DNA from: JACKBJ01 sp964549495
Lineage (GTDB): Bacteria > Chloroflexota > Anaerolineae > Epilineales > Epilineaceae
Reading direction: 5' to 3'
Assembly: GCA_964549495.1 (NCBI GenBank)
Contig: CAZJWJ010000004.1
Location: 25,334 to 89,333, forward strand
DNA length: 64,000 nucleotides
The position numbers and the translations under genes are program-made. Shown here piece after piece: positions 52,250-61,523 of the stretch. Every line of letters begins with the position of its first letter. Position 1 is the first letter of the stretch. The notes beneath the pieces were generated by a model. The model did not search any database. It saw only the letters and a list, made by a program, of their open reading frames with translations, and was not told where the DNA came from.

Positions 52250-54082
52250 ATGCAGCTCGATCAGACCGGACCGGCCGGCCTGCCCGCCGCACAGCCGCAT
52301 GCCGCGGCTGCCGAGCGGCCGGGAAGCCTGGTGGCCGAGGTGCTGCGGCTCATGGGCGCACGCTGGCGGATCGGCTGGAACGGCTTCCGACGCGGGGCGC
52401 GCTGGCGTCGGATCGTCTACCTGGTGGTGCTCCTGGCCGTCGCCTTCCTCTCCAGCGTGGCGCTGCTGGTCAGCTTCGTGCTCACGCGCTTCCTGGTCGA
52501 GGTGGGCGAGAGCCCGCGCGAGGCCGACGTGCTGGTCAACTCGGCCTTGTCCGGCGGCCTCACGCTCAGCTTCATGGTCAGCTTCACGGTGGCCCTGGCG
52601 GCGCTCTACCTCTCCAAGGACCTGGACCTCTTGCTCTCGGCGCCCATGCCGCGGCCGGCGGTCTTCGCGGCCAAGCTCCTGGCCGGCATCGCGCCAGCCA
52701 TGTTGATGATCCAGGCCATCACGGCCGTGCCGCTGATCGGCCACGGCCTGGCCCAGGACTACGGAAACGCCTACTACCTGGCCATGCTGGCCTCGCTGCT
52801 GCTGCTGCCCCTCTTGCCGACGGCCATCGGGGGTACCTTGGTGGCATTGATCGTGCGTCACGTCTCGGCCCAGCGCGTAGGCGAGGTGGTCGGCCTCCTG
52901 GTGGTGGCCATGACCATGTCCATCGCCTTGGTGCTGGGCAGCGCCCGCCAGCTGCAGGAGGCGCTGACGGTCCGCGACCTGATCGGCGTGCTCAGCCGCT
53001 TCCGCAACCCCTGGTCGCCGGCCGAGTGGCTCACCCGGGCCATGGTCGGCTCGGCCACCGGTGATGCCTCGATGGCCTTTGGATGGTTTGGTCTGGTGAT
53101 CGTGGTCAGCCTGTTCTGCCTCCTGCCGCTGGTCCTGGTCTCGGGCCGGATCTACGAGGAGGGCTGGCTGAAGATGCACTCGGCCGCCCGCCGCTCGGAG
53201 CTGCGCAGCGGTATATGGCCCTGGGCGCGCGTCGACCGCGCCAGTGATCTCGGCCAGCCCTCGGGCCTGCTTCGCTTCCTCCCCCAGCCGACGGTGGCCG
53301 TGTTGCGCAAGGACCTGCGCGTCATCCCACGCGATGTGACCAACATGGCCCAGGTGCTCTCGCCCTTGGCCATCGGGGTCTTCTTCATCCTGCAGCAGCT
53401 GCTCTACCCCATCCGCTTCGGCAGCGAGGGCATGGCGCAGCCCTTCGTGCGGCCCATCCTGGCCATGCTCTCGGCGGCCATCGCGGCCGGCGTGGCCTCG
53501 ATGATCCTGACCCGCTTCGGGCTGACGGCCTTCAGCTTCGAGGGCCGCAGCTACTGGGTGCTCAAGGGCGCGCCCATCGCCCGCGGCGAGCTGGTGGTGG
53601 GCAAGTTCCTGGTGGCCTACATCCCCTACTTGCTCCTGGGCGGCGGTCTGGTGCTGGCCCTGGAGCTCGCCCGCGCCTTCAGCGACGCGCGCCTCTTCGA
53701 CACGGCCATCCTGCCGGCGATGCAGGAGACCCTCGATCCGGCCCTCCTGCTCTACGGCTTCTTCGTGGTGGCCGCGGTGGGCGCCGGCACCATCGCCATC
53801 ACGCTGGCCATCGGTGCCGCCCGGCCCAACATGCGCTGGGATACGCCGCACGAGATGCTCAGCCCCGACGTGGGTTGCCTGAGCCTGGTGCTCTACGGCG
53901 GCTTCGGCGGCGTCACCGGCATCGCCCTGGCCCTGCCGATGGCCATCAGCCGCTTCGACATGCTCGGCGGCACGCCACTGGTTTGGATCGCCGGCCTCAC
54001 CCTCGGCCTGGCCTCGACGGCGGTGGCGGTGGGCGGCGGGCTCTGGGTGACCGCGGCGGAGCTGGACTCGATCGGGGAGTAG
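52250..54082 (+). CDS. ABC-2 type exporter membrane subunit
   Basis: 610 residues with about 12-14 helices. After a short cytoplasmic start, the first helix is near residue 62. The segment DLDLLLSAPMPRPAVFAAKL is typical of the putative ABC exporter family in which one polypeptide makes the whole membrane part. A second copy-like segment, WVLKGAPIARGELVVGKFL, sits near residue 445. It follows the ATPase gene by 27 nt. Confidence 0.87.
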   Translation: MQLDQTGPAGLPAAQPHAAAAERPGSLVAEVLRLMGARWRIGWNGFRRGARWRRIVYLVVLLAVAFLSSVALLVSFVLTRFLVEVGESPREADVLVNSALSGGLTLSFMVSFTVALAALYLSKDLDLLLSAPMPRPAVFAAKLLAGIAPAMLMIQAITAVPLIGHGLAQDYGNAYYLAMLASLLLLPLLPTAIGGTLVALIVRHVSAQRVGEVVGLLVVAMTMSIALVLGSARQLQEALTVRDLIGVLSRFRNPWSPAEWLTRAMVGSATGDASMAFGWFGLVIVVSLFCLLPLVLVSGRIYEEGWLKMHSAARRSELRSGIWPWARVDRASDLGQPSGLLRFLPQPTVAVLRKDLRVIPRDVTNMAQVLSPLAIGVFFILQQLLYPIRFGSEGMAQPFVRPILAMLSAAIAAGVASMILTRFGLTAFSFEGRSYWVLKGAPIARGELVVGKFLVAYIPYLLLGGGLVLALELARAFSDARLFDTAILPAMQETLDPALLLYGFFVVAAVGAGTIAITLAIGAARPNMRWDTPHEMLSPDVGCLSLVLYGGFGGVTGIALALPMAISRFDMLGGTPLVWIAGLTLGLASTAVAVGGGLWVTAAELDSIGE

Positions 54083-54149
54083 GGCAGCGGGATCGCCTCG
54101 AAACTGCTCGAAGCCCCTTCGACGACCGCTCTCGACCGAGGATGCCACG

Positions 54150-54971
54150 ATGTCCGAAGCCCCCGACCTCCAGCTGGCCGATGCCTTCCCACCGCCCGAG
54201 ATCGCCCGGCGCGTGGAGCGCCTGGGCGTGGCCAAGGCCGGCGCCGACGCCCTGACCCTGCTCGTCCTGGCCGTCCTGGCCGGCGCATTCATCTCCTTGG
54301 GCGGGCTCTTCTACACGGTAGTCGTCACCGGATCCAGCCTGGGCCTCGGCATCACGCGCCTCCTGGGCGGGGCCAGCTTCAGCCTGGGCCTGATCCTGGT
54401 GGTGGTGGCCGGCGCCGAGCTCTTCACGGGCAACAACCTGATCGCCATGGCCTGGGCCAGCGGCCGGATCGGCACGCGCCAGGTGCTGCGCAACTGGCTG
54501 CTGGTCTACCTGGGCAACGCGGCCGGCTGCCTGGCCACGGTGGCCCTGGTCGTCTGGGCCGACATAGACACCCTGGGCGGTGGCGCGGTAGGCGAGACGG
54601 CCGTCGGCATCGCGGTGGGAAAGGTCTTCCTCGCGCCCGGAGCGGCCTTCGCCCGCGGCATCCTCTGCAACGCGCTGGTCTGCCTGGCGGTCTGGCTGGC
54701 CATGGGCGGGCACAGCGTCACCGACAAGATCCTGGCGGTGATCTTCCCCATCACGGCCTTCGTGGCCATCGGCCTGGAGCACTCCATCGCCAACTGGTTC
54801 TTCCTGCCCTGGGGCATCGCGCTGGCCGGCGGCCAGACCATCCCGCTGGACGGCGCCGCGCGCAACCTGGCTTTCGTGACCGCGGGCAACATCGTCGGCG
54901 GCACGCTGCTGGTGGCCGGCGTGTATTGGATCGCCTACCTGCGCGGAGAGAATCAGAGCCGCAGGGTGTAA
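54150..54971 (+). CDS. Formate/nitrite transporter family channel
   Basis: 273 residues, six helices. FNT features: AGAFISLGGLFYT in the first helix region, the GAELFTGNN loop (the omega-loop region), GNAAGCL, RGILCNALVCLAVW in the fourth helix, and GLEHSIANWFF with the central pore His. The family forms pentamers that pass formate, nitrite or hydrosulfide. No formate or nitrite enzyme is encoded nearby, so the substrate cannot be assigned. It starts after a GAGGAT site. Confidence 0.92.
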   Translation: MSEAPDLQLADAFPPPEIARRVERLGVAKAGADALTLLVLAVLAGAFISLGGLFYTVVVTGSSLGLGITRLLGGASFSLGLILVVVAGAELFTGNNLIAMAWASGRIGTRQVLRNWLLVYLGNAAGCLATVALVVWADIDTLGGGAVGETAVGIAVGKVFLAPGAAFARGILCNALVCLAVWLAMGGHSVTDKILAVIFPITAFVAIGLEHSIANWFFLPWGIALAGGQTIPLDGAARNLAFVTAGNIVGGTLLVAGVYWIAYLRGENQSRRV

Positions 54972-55055
54972 TCGGATTCGGGCTGCCTGCGACCCCATCC
55001 GTGATGGAACACTTCGTCGCCGAATCGGGCGAACGCAACTTCGCGGAGATCCACC

Positions 55056-57347
55056 ATGTCCTGCAACCGCATCCGCTCGACCGTCGCGAGCACACTGCTC
55101 ATCGGCCTGATCACCTTGTGGCCGGTCCCGGTGCGCGCCGAGATCGTCGACTTCGATCCCGATCGCGACTTGGTGCCGGAGATCCTGGATCCCCAGGAGA
55201 TGGCGCTGGTCGATACCCTGCTCGACGTAAAGCAGGTCGCCATCGGGCCGATCCGGCCCGATGGGGGTGCCCTGCTCTTTGCCTCGACCTCCGATCTGGC
55301 CGGGCATCCACCGGCCAGCCTGTTCCGGGATCTCCTGGAGGTAGACACGGGCCGCGTCTCTAGCCTCGAAACGCCGGTGCCCTCGTACGCACGGTGGGTC
55401 GATGCGAATCGATTGGTCTGGTTCGAGAGCCGGTCGGGAGAGCCCGTCCAACGCGTGGAGCTGGATCTACGCGGCGAGGTGATGAGCCGAACTGCGATCG
55501 ACTGGCTCGCGGACGAGCCCTACGTGCTTTGGTCCTCGCAGAGCAGCCCCGACGCGAGCCAGTACCTCCTGGTCGGATGGGAGGACGATCCGAGCCCGCT
55601 GGTGAGGGGCCGGTCCCACCTGGCGCTGATCGATGCCGATGGCCGGAACCGGCGCGAGCTGGGCGCGTTGCCGGGCAGCGTGGACCACGTGGTCTGGAGC
55701 GACGACGCGAGCCGCATCGCGATCGGAACACGGGATACTGGCGTGCTCAATGCCCTGAGCTTCGACGAGACCTTGCTGGAGATCATGGGCCGGCTCGATC
55801 CGCGCGACAACCCGTGGCGCGAGTATGGCTTGGTCTACGGGGTCTTCGATACGCGGGATGGGCGCGAGCGCCTGCGGCTCGATCGCGCCCTCGTCGCGGA
55901 CGGCCGGATCTGGCGCAGCGCGAGGCTCTCCCCGGCCGGCCGCTGGCTCCAGTTCACCGTCGCCATGCCCTCGCATCTCGACGACCGGCCCCACCCGACC
56001 TATCAGCGCAGCAGCCACTCCGTGCACCGGATCGTCGAGGTCGAGACGGGGCAGGTGCGCGACATCGAGATGGCGATGGATCCCTCCATCCAGGCCCATC
56101 TGCAGTTCGAGGACGAGGAGAACCTCCTCATCGCCAATCAGGACGGCATGGACTCGGTCCTGCTACGCCACGAGATCGACAGCGGACGGACGGAGCGGAT
56201 CTGGGATCGACCCGGCAGCATCGACGATGGAAACCACTTCTTCCAACGGGTCGCCAACCGCATGCTCTTCGTCCACGAGTCCTTCGACGAGCCCGCCGAG
56301 ATCTGGCTGGCAGAGGGTCCGGATTGGAGCGCCAGCGCCCGGCCCGTGACCTCCGTCAACGAGAACGCCCGATTGGCCAGCCGACTCGCGAGCCTCGAGG
56401 TCGAATGGACCGACGAAGGGGGTCGCAGGCTGAGCGGACGGTTGATCTATCGGGAGGACCAGCCGCCATCGGCACAAGCGCGGCGGCCGGTTGTCGTATG
56501 GCAGATCGGGGGGCCGGACTGGCATGCCTCGGATCGCTTCGGTCACACGGCCGAGGCGCCGACCAGCATCCTGGCCAACCTGGGCCTGCCGGTCTTCGTG
56601 GCCAACGTCGCGGGGCGGGCGGCCGGCGATGCCGACCTGCACGCGCTGCTGTTTGACGACGACCATTTCGGGCAGGTCGACGTGCGCCAGCTCCAAGCCG
56701 GTGTCGAGGCCCTGATCGAACAGGGACTGGCGGATGCCGGGCGCATCGGAATCACCGGCTGCAGCTATGGGGGCTTCTTGGCCTGGCAGAGCCTGGTCGA
56801 GGCACCCGGGACCTACGCCGCGGCCAATCCGCAGTGTTCCCTGGTCGATCTGGCCAGCTACTGGGCATCCGATCCGCAGTCCAAGCTCGGCGCTGCCTAC
56901 TGGATGGGATCGAGCCCCGACGAGTCGCCAGGCGAATACCGACGCGATTCCCCCTACCGCCGCGTCGACGAGATCCGCGTGCCAACGCTTGTGTTCCACG
57001 GCACGCTCGACTCCCTGCCCATCGATCCCGTGATCGTCATGCACGACGCCCTCGAAGCCGGTGGCCAGGAAACGAGGATGCTCCGCTTCCGTGACGAAAG
57101 GCATGGGCTGTTCGAGCTGTCCAGCCAGCGACTGGCCGTCCAGGAGCAGGTCCGATTCTTTCGGCATCACCTAGCTGGCGTGTTGGCGCAGCCAACTCCG
57201 ATTGCCAGCTCGACCCCCGATCTGCCAGCGACCGAGGCGCCGGCCACGGTTACTCCGAGCCGCACTCCGAGCAGTACGCCGACCCCGATACCGACCCAGG
57301 TGGAGGGCCGGCTCTACCTTCCCTGGTTGAGCCTGCCGACTCCGTGA
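55056..57347 (+). CDS. Secreted S9 (prolyl oligopeptidase) family peptidase
   Basis: 763 residues. Signal peptide 1-29 (ends VPVRA). Residues about 30-440 form a beta-propeller-like region. The alpha/beta-hydrolase domain has the nucleophile in GCSYGGF (S570), Asp in HGTLDS (D652) and His in DERHGLFE (H683), so the triad is complete. The C-terminal 50 residues are a Pro/Thr/Ser linker ending RLYLPWLSLPTP, the same linker-plus-YLP element found inside the VWA proteins. Probably cleaves peptides outside the membrane. Convergent with a minus-strand membrane protein and overlapping its end by 34 nt. Confidence 0.9.
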   Translation: MSCNRIRSTVASTLLIGLITLWPVPVRAEIVDFDPDRDLVPEILDPQEMALVDTLLDVKQVAIGPIRPDGGALLFASTSDLAGHPPASLFRDLLEVDTGRVSSLETPVPSYARWVDANRLVWFESRSGEPVQRVELDLRGEVMSRTAIDWLADEPYVLWSSQSSPDASQYLLVGWEDDPSPLVRGRSHLALIDADGRNRRELGALPGSVDHVVWSDDASRIAIGTRDTGVLNALSFDETLLEIMGRLDPRDNPWREYGLVYGVFDTRDGRERLRLDRALVADGRIWRSARLSPAGRWLQFTVAMPSHLDDRPHPTYQRSSHSVHRIVEVETGQVRDIEMAMDPSIQAHLQFEDEENLLIANQDGMDSVLLRHEIDSGRTERIWDRPGSIDDGNHFFQRVANRMLFVHESFDEPAEIWLAEGPDWSASARPVTSVNENARLASRLASLEVEWTDEGGRRLSGRLIYREDQPPSAQARRPVVVWQIGGPDWHASDRFGHTAEAPTSILANLGLPVFVANVAGRAAGDADLHALLFDDDHFGQVDVRQLQAGVEALIEQGLADAGRIGITGCSYGGFLAWQSLVEAPGTYAAANPQCSLVDLASYWASDPQSKLGAAYWMGSSPDESPGEYRRDSPYRRVDEIRVPTLVFHGTLDSLPIDPVIVMHDALEAGGQETRMLRFRDERHGLFELSSQRLAVQEQVRFFRHHLAGVLAQPTPIASSTPDLPATEAPATVTPSRTPSSTPTPIPTQVEGRLYLPWLSLPTP

Positions 57348-57940
57348 TCCAGGCTCGCTCGACGGTCGCGGATCGTCGCGGATCGATGCGCTGCGCTTCG
57401 GCCGCGCGAGCAGGCTACCAGCACGCCCGACTTGGCCAGGAGGTCGAGCTCCAGGCTGTAGTAGTAATGCCCGCCGAAGACCAGCAGGAAGGCCAAGGCC
57501 AGGAACACCAGCGCGCGCTCGCGAACATGGAAGCCCAATGCCGCCAGCCCGAGGGTGACCACGGATTGCCGGCTGCCGGGCGGCACGTCCTGCGCCCTCA
57601 GGATCTGCCAGAGGATCAGCAGGAGGATGAAGGCGACGCCGGTGCTGGCTGCCAGTCCCGCTGCATCGGAATCGAGCCCCCGCGTCTCGTCGGCCAGCAA
57701 GAGGCCGCAGGCGGCGGTCGCCAGCCCGTAGCCCACTGGTACGCGGATGGCCGCCCAAGCACGCGCGTCGAGCCGGGGCACCGACCGCGCCAGCCAGACC
57801 AGGACCGTGGCGGCCAGCGCCAGGATGGTGCCCAGCGGGAAAGGCCAAACGCTACCCGCCGGCAAGAAGGAGTCGAGCAGCCACACGGTCCAGGCCGCAG
57901 CCAGGCCCGAGGCGATGTAGCGCTGCAGGCGATCGGGCAT
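57314..57940 (-). CDS. Small multi-pass membrane protein, function unknown, possibly 5'-truncated
   Basis: 208 residues from the only in-frame ATG (57940), with about six hydrophobic segments including AFILLLILWQIL and VFLALAFLLVFGGHYYYSL. The same frame stays open about 40 codons upstream and reads like a membrane helix (WGPVALLLLEAAFLVW) but has no ATG, GTG or TTG, so the true start may be lost. The last 30 residues look non-coding in character and overlap the S9 peptidase gene. I do not recognise the family. Confidence 0.5.
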   Translation of the reverse strand: MPDRLQRYIASGLAAAWTVWLLDSFLPAGSVWPFPLGTILALAATVLVWLARSVPRLDARAWAAIRVPVGYGLATAACGLLLADETRGLDSDAAGLAASTGVAFILLLILWQILRAQDVPPGSRQSVVTLGLAALGFHVRERALVFLALAFLLVFGGHYYYSLELDLLAKSGVLVACSRGRSAAHRSATIRDRRASLDHGVGRLNQGR

Positions 57941-58228
57941 CCAGACCAGGAAGGCCGCCTCGAGCAGGAGCAGGGCGACGGGGCCCCATCCACCGTAGGG
58001 TAGGAGGCTGACGCCGCCTATACAGGCGGCCTCGGCCGCGTGTATGGGAGACTTCGATCACGCGGGGCTCAGATTTCCCTGCGCACCGTCCCCGGCGGGA
58101 CGACGAGCCGATGGACGAGCCTGGGCGCCAGATCGCGACATTGATACGATCTTGATCTCCCCCTGACAGGCCTTGCCACCGCCTTGATCCGACCAGGGCT
58201 AGACTCCGAGCCGAAAAGGAGTGTAGCC

Positions 58229-58324
58229 ATGGAATCGACATTGCTGATCATCGGAGCGGTCGGCGCCGTCTTGCTCGGCGTCTACCTCATGTTTGCCCTG
58301 ATGCGACCGGAGGACTTCTCATGA
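58229..58324 (+). CDS. kdpF: Potassium-transporting ATPase small subunit KdpF
   Basis: 31 residues, preceded by AAAAGGAG. A single hydrophobic helix followed by the family end motif YLMFALMRPEDFS. KdpF stabilises the KdpABC K+ pump. Its stop overlaps the kdpA start (TCATGA). The rest of the operon is missing, so this gene probably has no working partner at this locus. A -10-like TAGACT lies at 58200-58205. Confidence 0.85.
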   Translation: MESTLLIIGAVGAVLLGVYLMFALMRPEDFS

Positions 58325-58950
58325 TCGCCTCCGGCCTGCTGCAGTTTGGCTTCTACCTCGTCCTGCTACTCGCCATGGCCCTGCCTCTGGGCTGGTTCAT
58401 GGCGCGCGTCTACGAGGGCAAGCGACATCTGCTGTCGCCCCTGTGCCGGCCCATCGAACACTTGGTCTACCGGCTCATCGGGATCGACCCAGAGCGCCAG
58501 ACGACCATGAGCCATTTCAGCCAGATGGCCGGGCTTGCGGTGCAGAACTTCTTGTCCGCGGCCGCCGGCATGGCCGTCCTCGTCGTCCTGATCCGAGGCC
58601 TGCGCAGCCGACAGGCGGCGGAGCTCGGCAACTTCTGGGTAGACCTGACGCGGACCGTGGTCCACATCCTTCTGCCACTCTCGCTGATCCTTGCCCTCGC
58701 CCTGGTCTCTCAGGGGGTCGTCCAGTCCTTCGCGCCGCCGGTCGAGACGGCAACCCAGACCTTGCCGCTCGGTCCGGCGGCCTCGCAGATCGCCATCAAG
58801 CAGCTGGGCACCAACGGCGGCGGCTTCTTCAACGTCAACTCCGCCCACCCTTTCGAGAACCCAACACCACTGAGTCCCTCGTCGAACCCGGGGCCGGTGC
58901 CATTCCCGCCCTACTCGACCGGGTCTTGCGCGATGGGCATTGGCGCATAG
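58321..58950 (+). pseudogene. kdpA: kdpA 5' remnant (truncated potassium-binding subunit)
   Basis: 209 codons against about 560 in intact KdpA. Residues 1-190 match the N-terminus: GWFMARVYEGKRHLLSP, the first-helix region, TMSHFSQMAGLAVQNFLSAA, and the first K+ selectivity filter KQLGTNGGGFFNVNSAHPFE. After NPTPLS (near 58880) similarity stops and the frame runs about 23 residues into unrelated sequence overlapping the end of a minus-strand gene. kdpB, kdpC, kdpD and kdpE are absent. A deletion or recombination is the simplest reading; misassembly is possible. Confidence 0.85.
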
Positions 58951-60494
58951 ATCCGAACCTGCCGCGCGCCTTCGACCGGCGCCAGCACGCGGCCGTCGCT
59001 TTCGCTCAGCCTCCAGGCGGGGCCGGGAAGCGAGATCGTCTGCACCAGCGAGGGTTCGGCCGGCTGGCTGACGTCGTAGACCAGCAGGCCGACCTGGCCG
59101 AGACCAGGCCGATCGGCGGGCGCCGGATACGCCGGCTCCGGATCACCCGGCTCGAGGAAGGCATCTCCATGCATTCCAGCGGCGCCGACCACCAGCCGAT
59201 CGCCCAATAGTACCAGCGGCAACACGGCATCCGCTGCCAGGCGCAAGGCCGCCAGCTGGCGAGGTTCTCCTCCCTGACGAAGATCGAAGACCCGAAGGTG
59301 ATCCTGCTCGCCGCCGGTGGTCACGAAGGCCGTGCGCCCATCCGTCGCTAGGTCGAAGAGGGCGACGTCGGTCGCGCGTTGGCCCGCGATCCGCGGGCCC
59401 GTCGGCCCGGCCAGGTCGAGGGTCAAGAGCTTGCCCGCATCGATCTGAGGATTGCTGGTCCACGCGCGATGCCCGTCCGGCGCAAGGCCGAGCCCGAAGG
59501 TCATCTGCTGCAGCTCGGCTGCGATGGGCGCGGCGACGACGGCCGTCGGATCGGAGATGTCCACCGTCAAGAGCCCCCTCGACGAGCTGACGACGAGGCG
59601 GTCGCCGGCCGGCGCCATCGCTTCGATGGTGACCCCGGCCGCCGCTTCGGTCGACATCGGCAGCAGCGGGATGGCATCGACCAGCGCAAGGTCCTCCGAT
59701 TCGAGATCGATCACATGCAGCGCGGCGATGCCGTAGTCCTCCGGCCACCGGATGGCCGCGTAGGCGTGCCGGCCCCGGATCGCCACCGCCATGACGCGCC
59801 ACGAGGTCGAAGCCTCCGCGAGCAAGCTGCGGGCGGCGTCAAGATCACCGCGGGTCTTCTGCGCGGCCAGCCAGGCGACATCCGCATCGCCCAGAAGGCC
59901 CAGCGTCGCCGGCGGCGCCGGCTGATAGGCCCGCAGGGACGCGACCTGCCCGCTCGGCGACAGACCGGCGACGACGAGGCCGTCCAAACCGCCGATCACC
60001 ACCATCTGCCCCTCGGCGACCGCGGACGTGGCGTCAAAGCTCAGGTCGATGGTGGTCTGCAGGCCCAGCTCCGATCCCTCCGAGGTTTCGTCGCCCGGCG
60101 CCAGGTCGACCGCCGGCTGGACTGCCGGCCCGACGGCTGGCCCGGCAGCCGAGCCGGCACCATCCACGGAATCCGACGGCGCGACCCTGTCACCCGTTCC
60201 GCGCAAGAGCATCGCCGCCAGCACCAGCGCGACGGCGATGGTGCTGATCGCCTCGATCCCGATGGACCGAGGTCTACCCACCGCGCGGCGTTCAGGCTTC
60301 TTGCCCGGGATGGCCCGGATGCGGGCCAGCATCGACCCGCTCGCCTCGGGCCACGGGTGCCCCTGCAGCGCGTCGCGCACCCGCTCGGCGTCCATGCGTC
60401 GGTTCTCGTTTGCGTTCATGGCCTCTTGCCCCTTATCCGATCGCGATTCCGGTTCCGTGCGTCGCTTGCCGTCCGTCCTCTCGTGCCCGCTCAT
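58911..60494 (-). CDS. Membrane-anchored beta-propeller protein coupled to an ECF sigma factor (probable anti-sigma/sensor)
   Basis: 527 residues. The ATG overlaps the sigma factor stop (ATGA); another ATG at 60419 would remove 25 residues. The N-terminal 90 residues are cytoplasmic, charged, and sit where anti-sigma domains occur. A zinc HxxxCxxC motif is not present. One helix follows (about 105-123: ISTIAVALVLAAMLL). The exported rest forms LVIVD-like propeller repeats (LLTVDISDPTAV, HVIDLESED, LLVYDVSQPAEP). By analogy with sigma/anti-sigma pairs, it may hold the sigma factor until the propeller senses a signal; this is inference. Confidence 0.75.
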   Translation of the reverse strand: MSGHERTDGKRRTEPESRSDKGQEAMNANENRRMDAERVRDALQGHPWPEASGSMLARIRAIPGKKPERRAVGRPRSIGIEAISTIAVALVLAAMLLRGTGDRVAPSDSVDGAGSAAGPAVGPAVQPAVDLAPGDETSEGSELGLQTTIDLSFDATSAVAEGQMVVIGGLDGLVVAGLSPSGQVASLRAYQPAPPATLGLLGDADVAWLAAQKTRGDLDAARSLLAEASTSWRVMAVAIRGRHAYAAIRWPEDYGIAALHVIDLESEDLALVDAIPLLPMSTEAAAGVTIEAMAPAGDRLVVSSSRGLLTVDISDPTAVVAAPIAAELQQMTFGLGLAPDGHRAWTSNPQIDAGKLLTLDLAGPTGPRIAGQRATDVALFDLATDGRTAFVTTGGEQDHLRVFDLRQGGEPRQLAALRLAADAVLPLVLLGDRLVVGAAGMHGDAFLEPGDPEPAYPAPADRPGLGQVGLLVYDVSQPAEPSLVQTISLPGPAWRLSESDGRVLAPVEGARQVRIYAPMPIAQDPVE

Positions 60495-61129
60495 CGGCCC
60501 AGCTCCCGACCCCAGAACGAGCCCCGACCGGAGGGATCATCCCCGCCGTCGAGCATCGGCCTGAGCCGCGCACAGGCTCGCTGCCAACGCTTCTTTGCGG
60601 CGGCAGCCGAAAGGCCGAGCAGGCCGGCGGCCTCGCCGATCGTGAAGCCCTCCAGGCCGACGAGCAGGACCAGCTGCCGATCATGCAGGCCGAGCTGGCC
60701 GAGCGCGCGTTCGAGCGCGAGGGCCGGCGGATCGAGATCCTGCGTTTCGATCGCCCGACCGGCGGTGCCGGACAAACGATCGATCGATAGCCACGCGAAG
60801 CGGCCGCGGCGGCGCAGATGCCGGCGGGCCGCATTCGCCGCGATCGCGAACAACCAGCTGCGCGCCCGAGACGGGTCGCGCAGCCGGTCGAGGTTCTTCC
60901 AGGCGCTGAGAAAGGTGTCCTGCGTCAGGTCTTCCGCGACCTGCTGGGATCCCACGACACCATACAAGTAGCGCGCGATCGCGATGGCGTGGGCATCGAC
61001 CAACGCGGCATAGCGCGCCGATCGATCGCCGCTGCTGCTGCGGAGTGTCGGCGCTTCGGGCGCCTTGGCGGGCCTTGCGGACTGGGTCATCGAGCTGGCA
61101 TGCGGGTCGGTCGTCGTCGCGGCTTCCAT
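60491..61129 (-). CDS. ECF-type RNA polymerase sigma factor
   Basis: 212 residues from the ATG at 61129, chosen because GGAGGT lies 9 nt upstream; an ATG 11 codons earlier lacks one. Region 2 is visible as QVAEDLTQDTFLSAWKNLD and RSWLFAIAANAARRHLRRR. Region 4 follows as LHDRQLVLLVGLEGFTIGEA and LGLSAAAAKKRWQRACARLR. The first 45 residues are a Thr/Ser/Pro-rich extension. The stop overlaps the propeller protein gene, so the pair is co-translated. Confidence 0.9.
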   Translation of the reverse strand: MEAATTTDPHASSMTQSARPAKAPEAPTLRSSSGDRSARYAALVDAHAIAIARYLYGVVGSQQVAEDLTQDTFLSAWKNLDRLRDPSRARSWLFAIAANAARRHLRRRGRFAWLSIDRLSGTAGRAIETQDLDPPALALERALGQLGLHDRQLVLLVGLEGFTIGEAAGLLGLSAAAAKKRWQRACARLRPMLDGGDDPSGRGSFWGRELGR

Positions 61130-61523
61130 GGGCACAGACCTCCGGAGCGGTGTAGCGGGCACAAATGCTCACGCTTTACTCTGGAGAGTCATGATGCGGT
61201 CCAGCGGGGACATCGCCTTGCCACCGCATCGTACCACAGCCGCCCTTGATCGACGCTCTCGCGGGCTACGCGAACCACCCTCGGCGGCGGCAAGCTCCCA
61301 TCGGGGCTGGGGTCATGCCCTCATGCCAGACCGTCCCTACCCATAGCCTTCTGGTGACTAGACCGCATTGAAGTGTCTTCGTCCATCCCGTACAGTGTTT
61401 CTTGGCGTCGGACAGAGCAGGGCGGCTTGCAAAAGCCTGCCTTGGTTGGAATCTCTGCGATCAGGAGAAGTCCGACCTTTGCTCCGGCCTTCGACGACCA
61501 CCAACGAGAGGGATCACACCGAC
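61130..61523. other. Intergenic region between the sigma factor and the selenoprotein-like gene
   Basis: 394 nt, divergent. The base composition drops in GC around 61320-61450. No convincing -35/-10 pair was found. An open frame continues upstream of 61524 in phase with the lipoprotein but does not look coding. A GAGAGG ribosome site lies 11 nt before the ATG at 61524. Confidence 0.5.
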
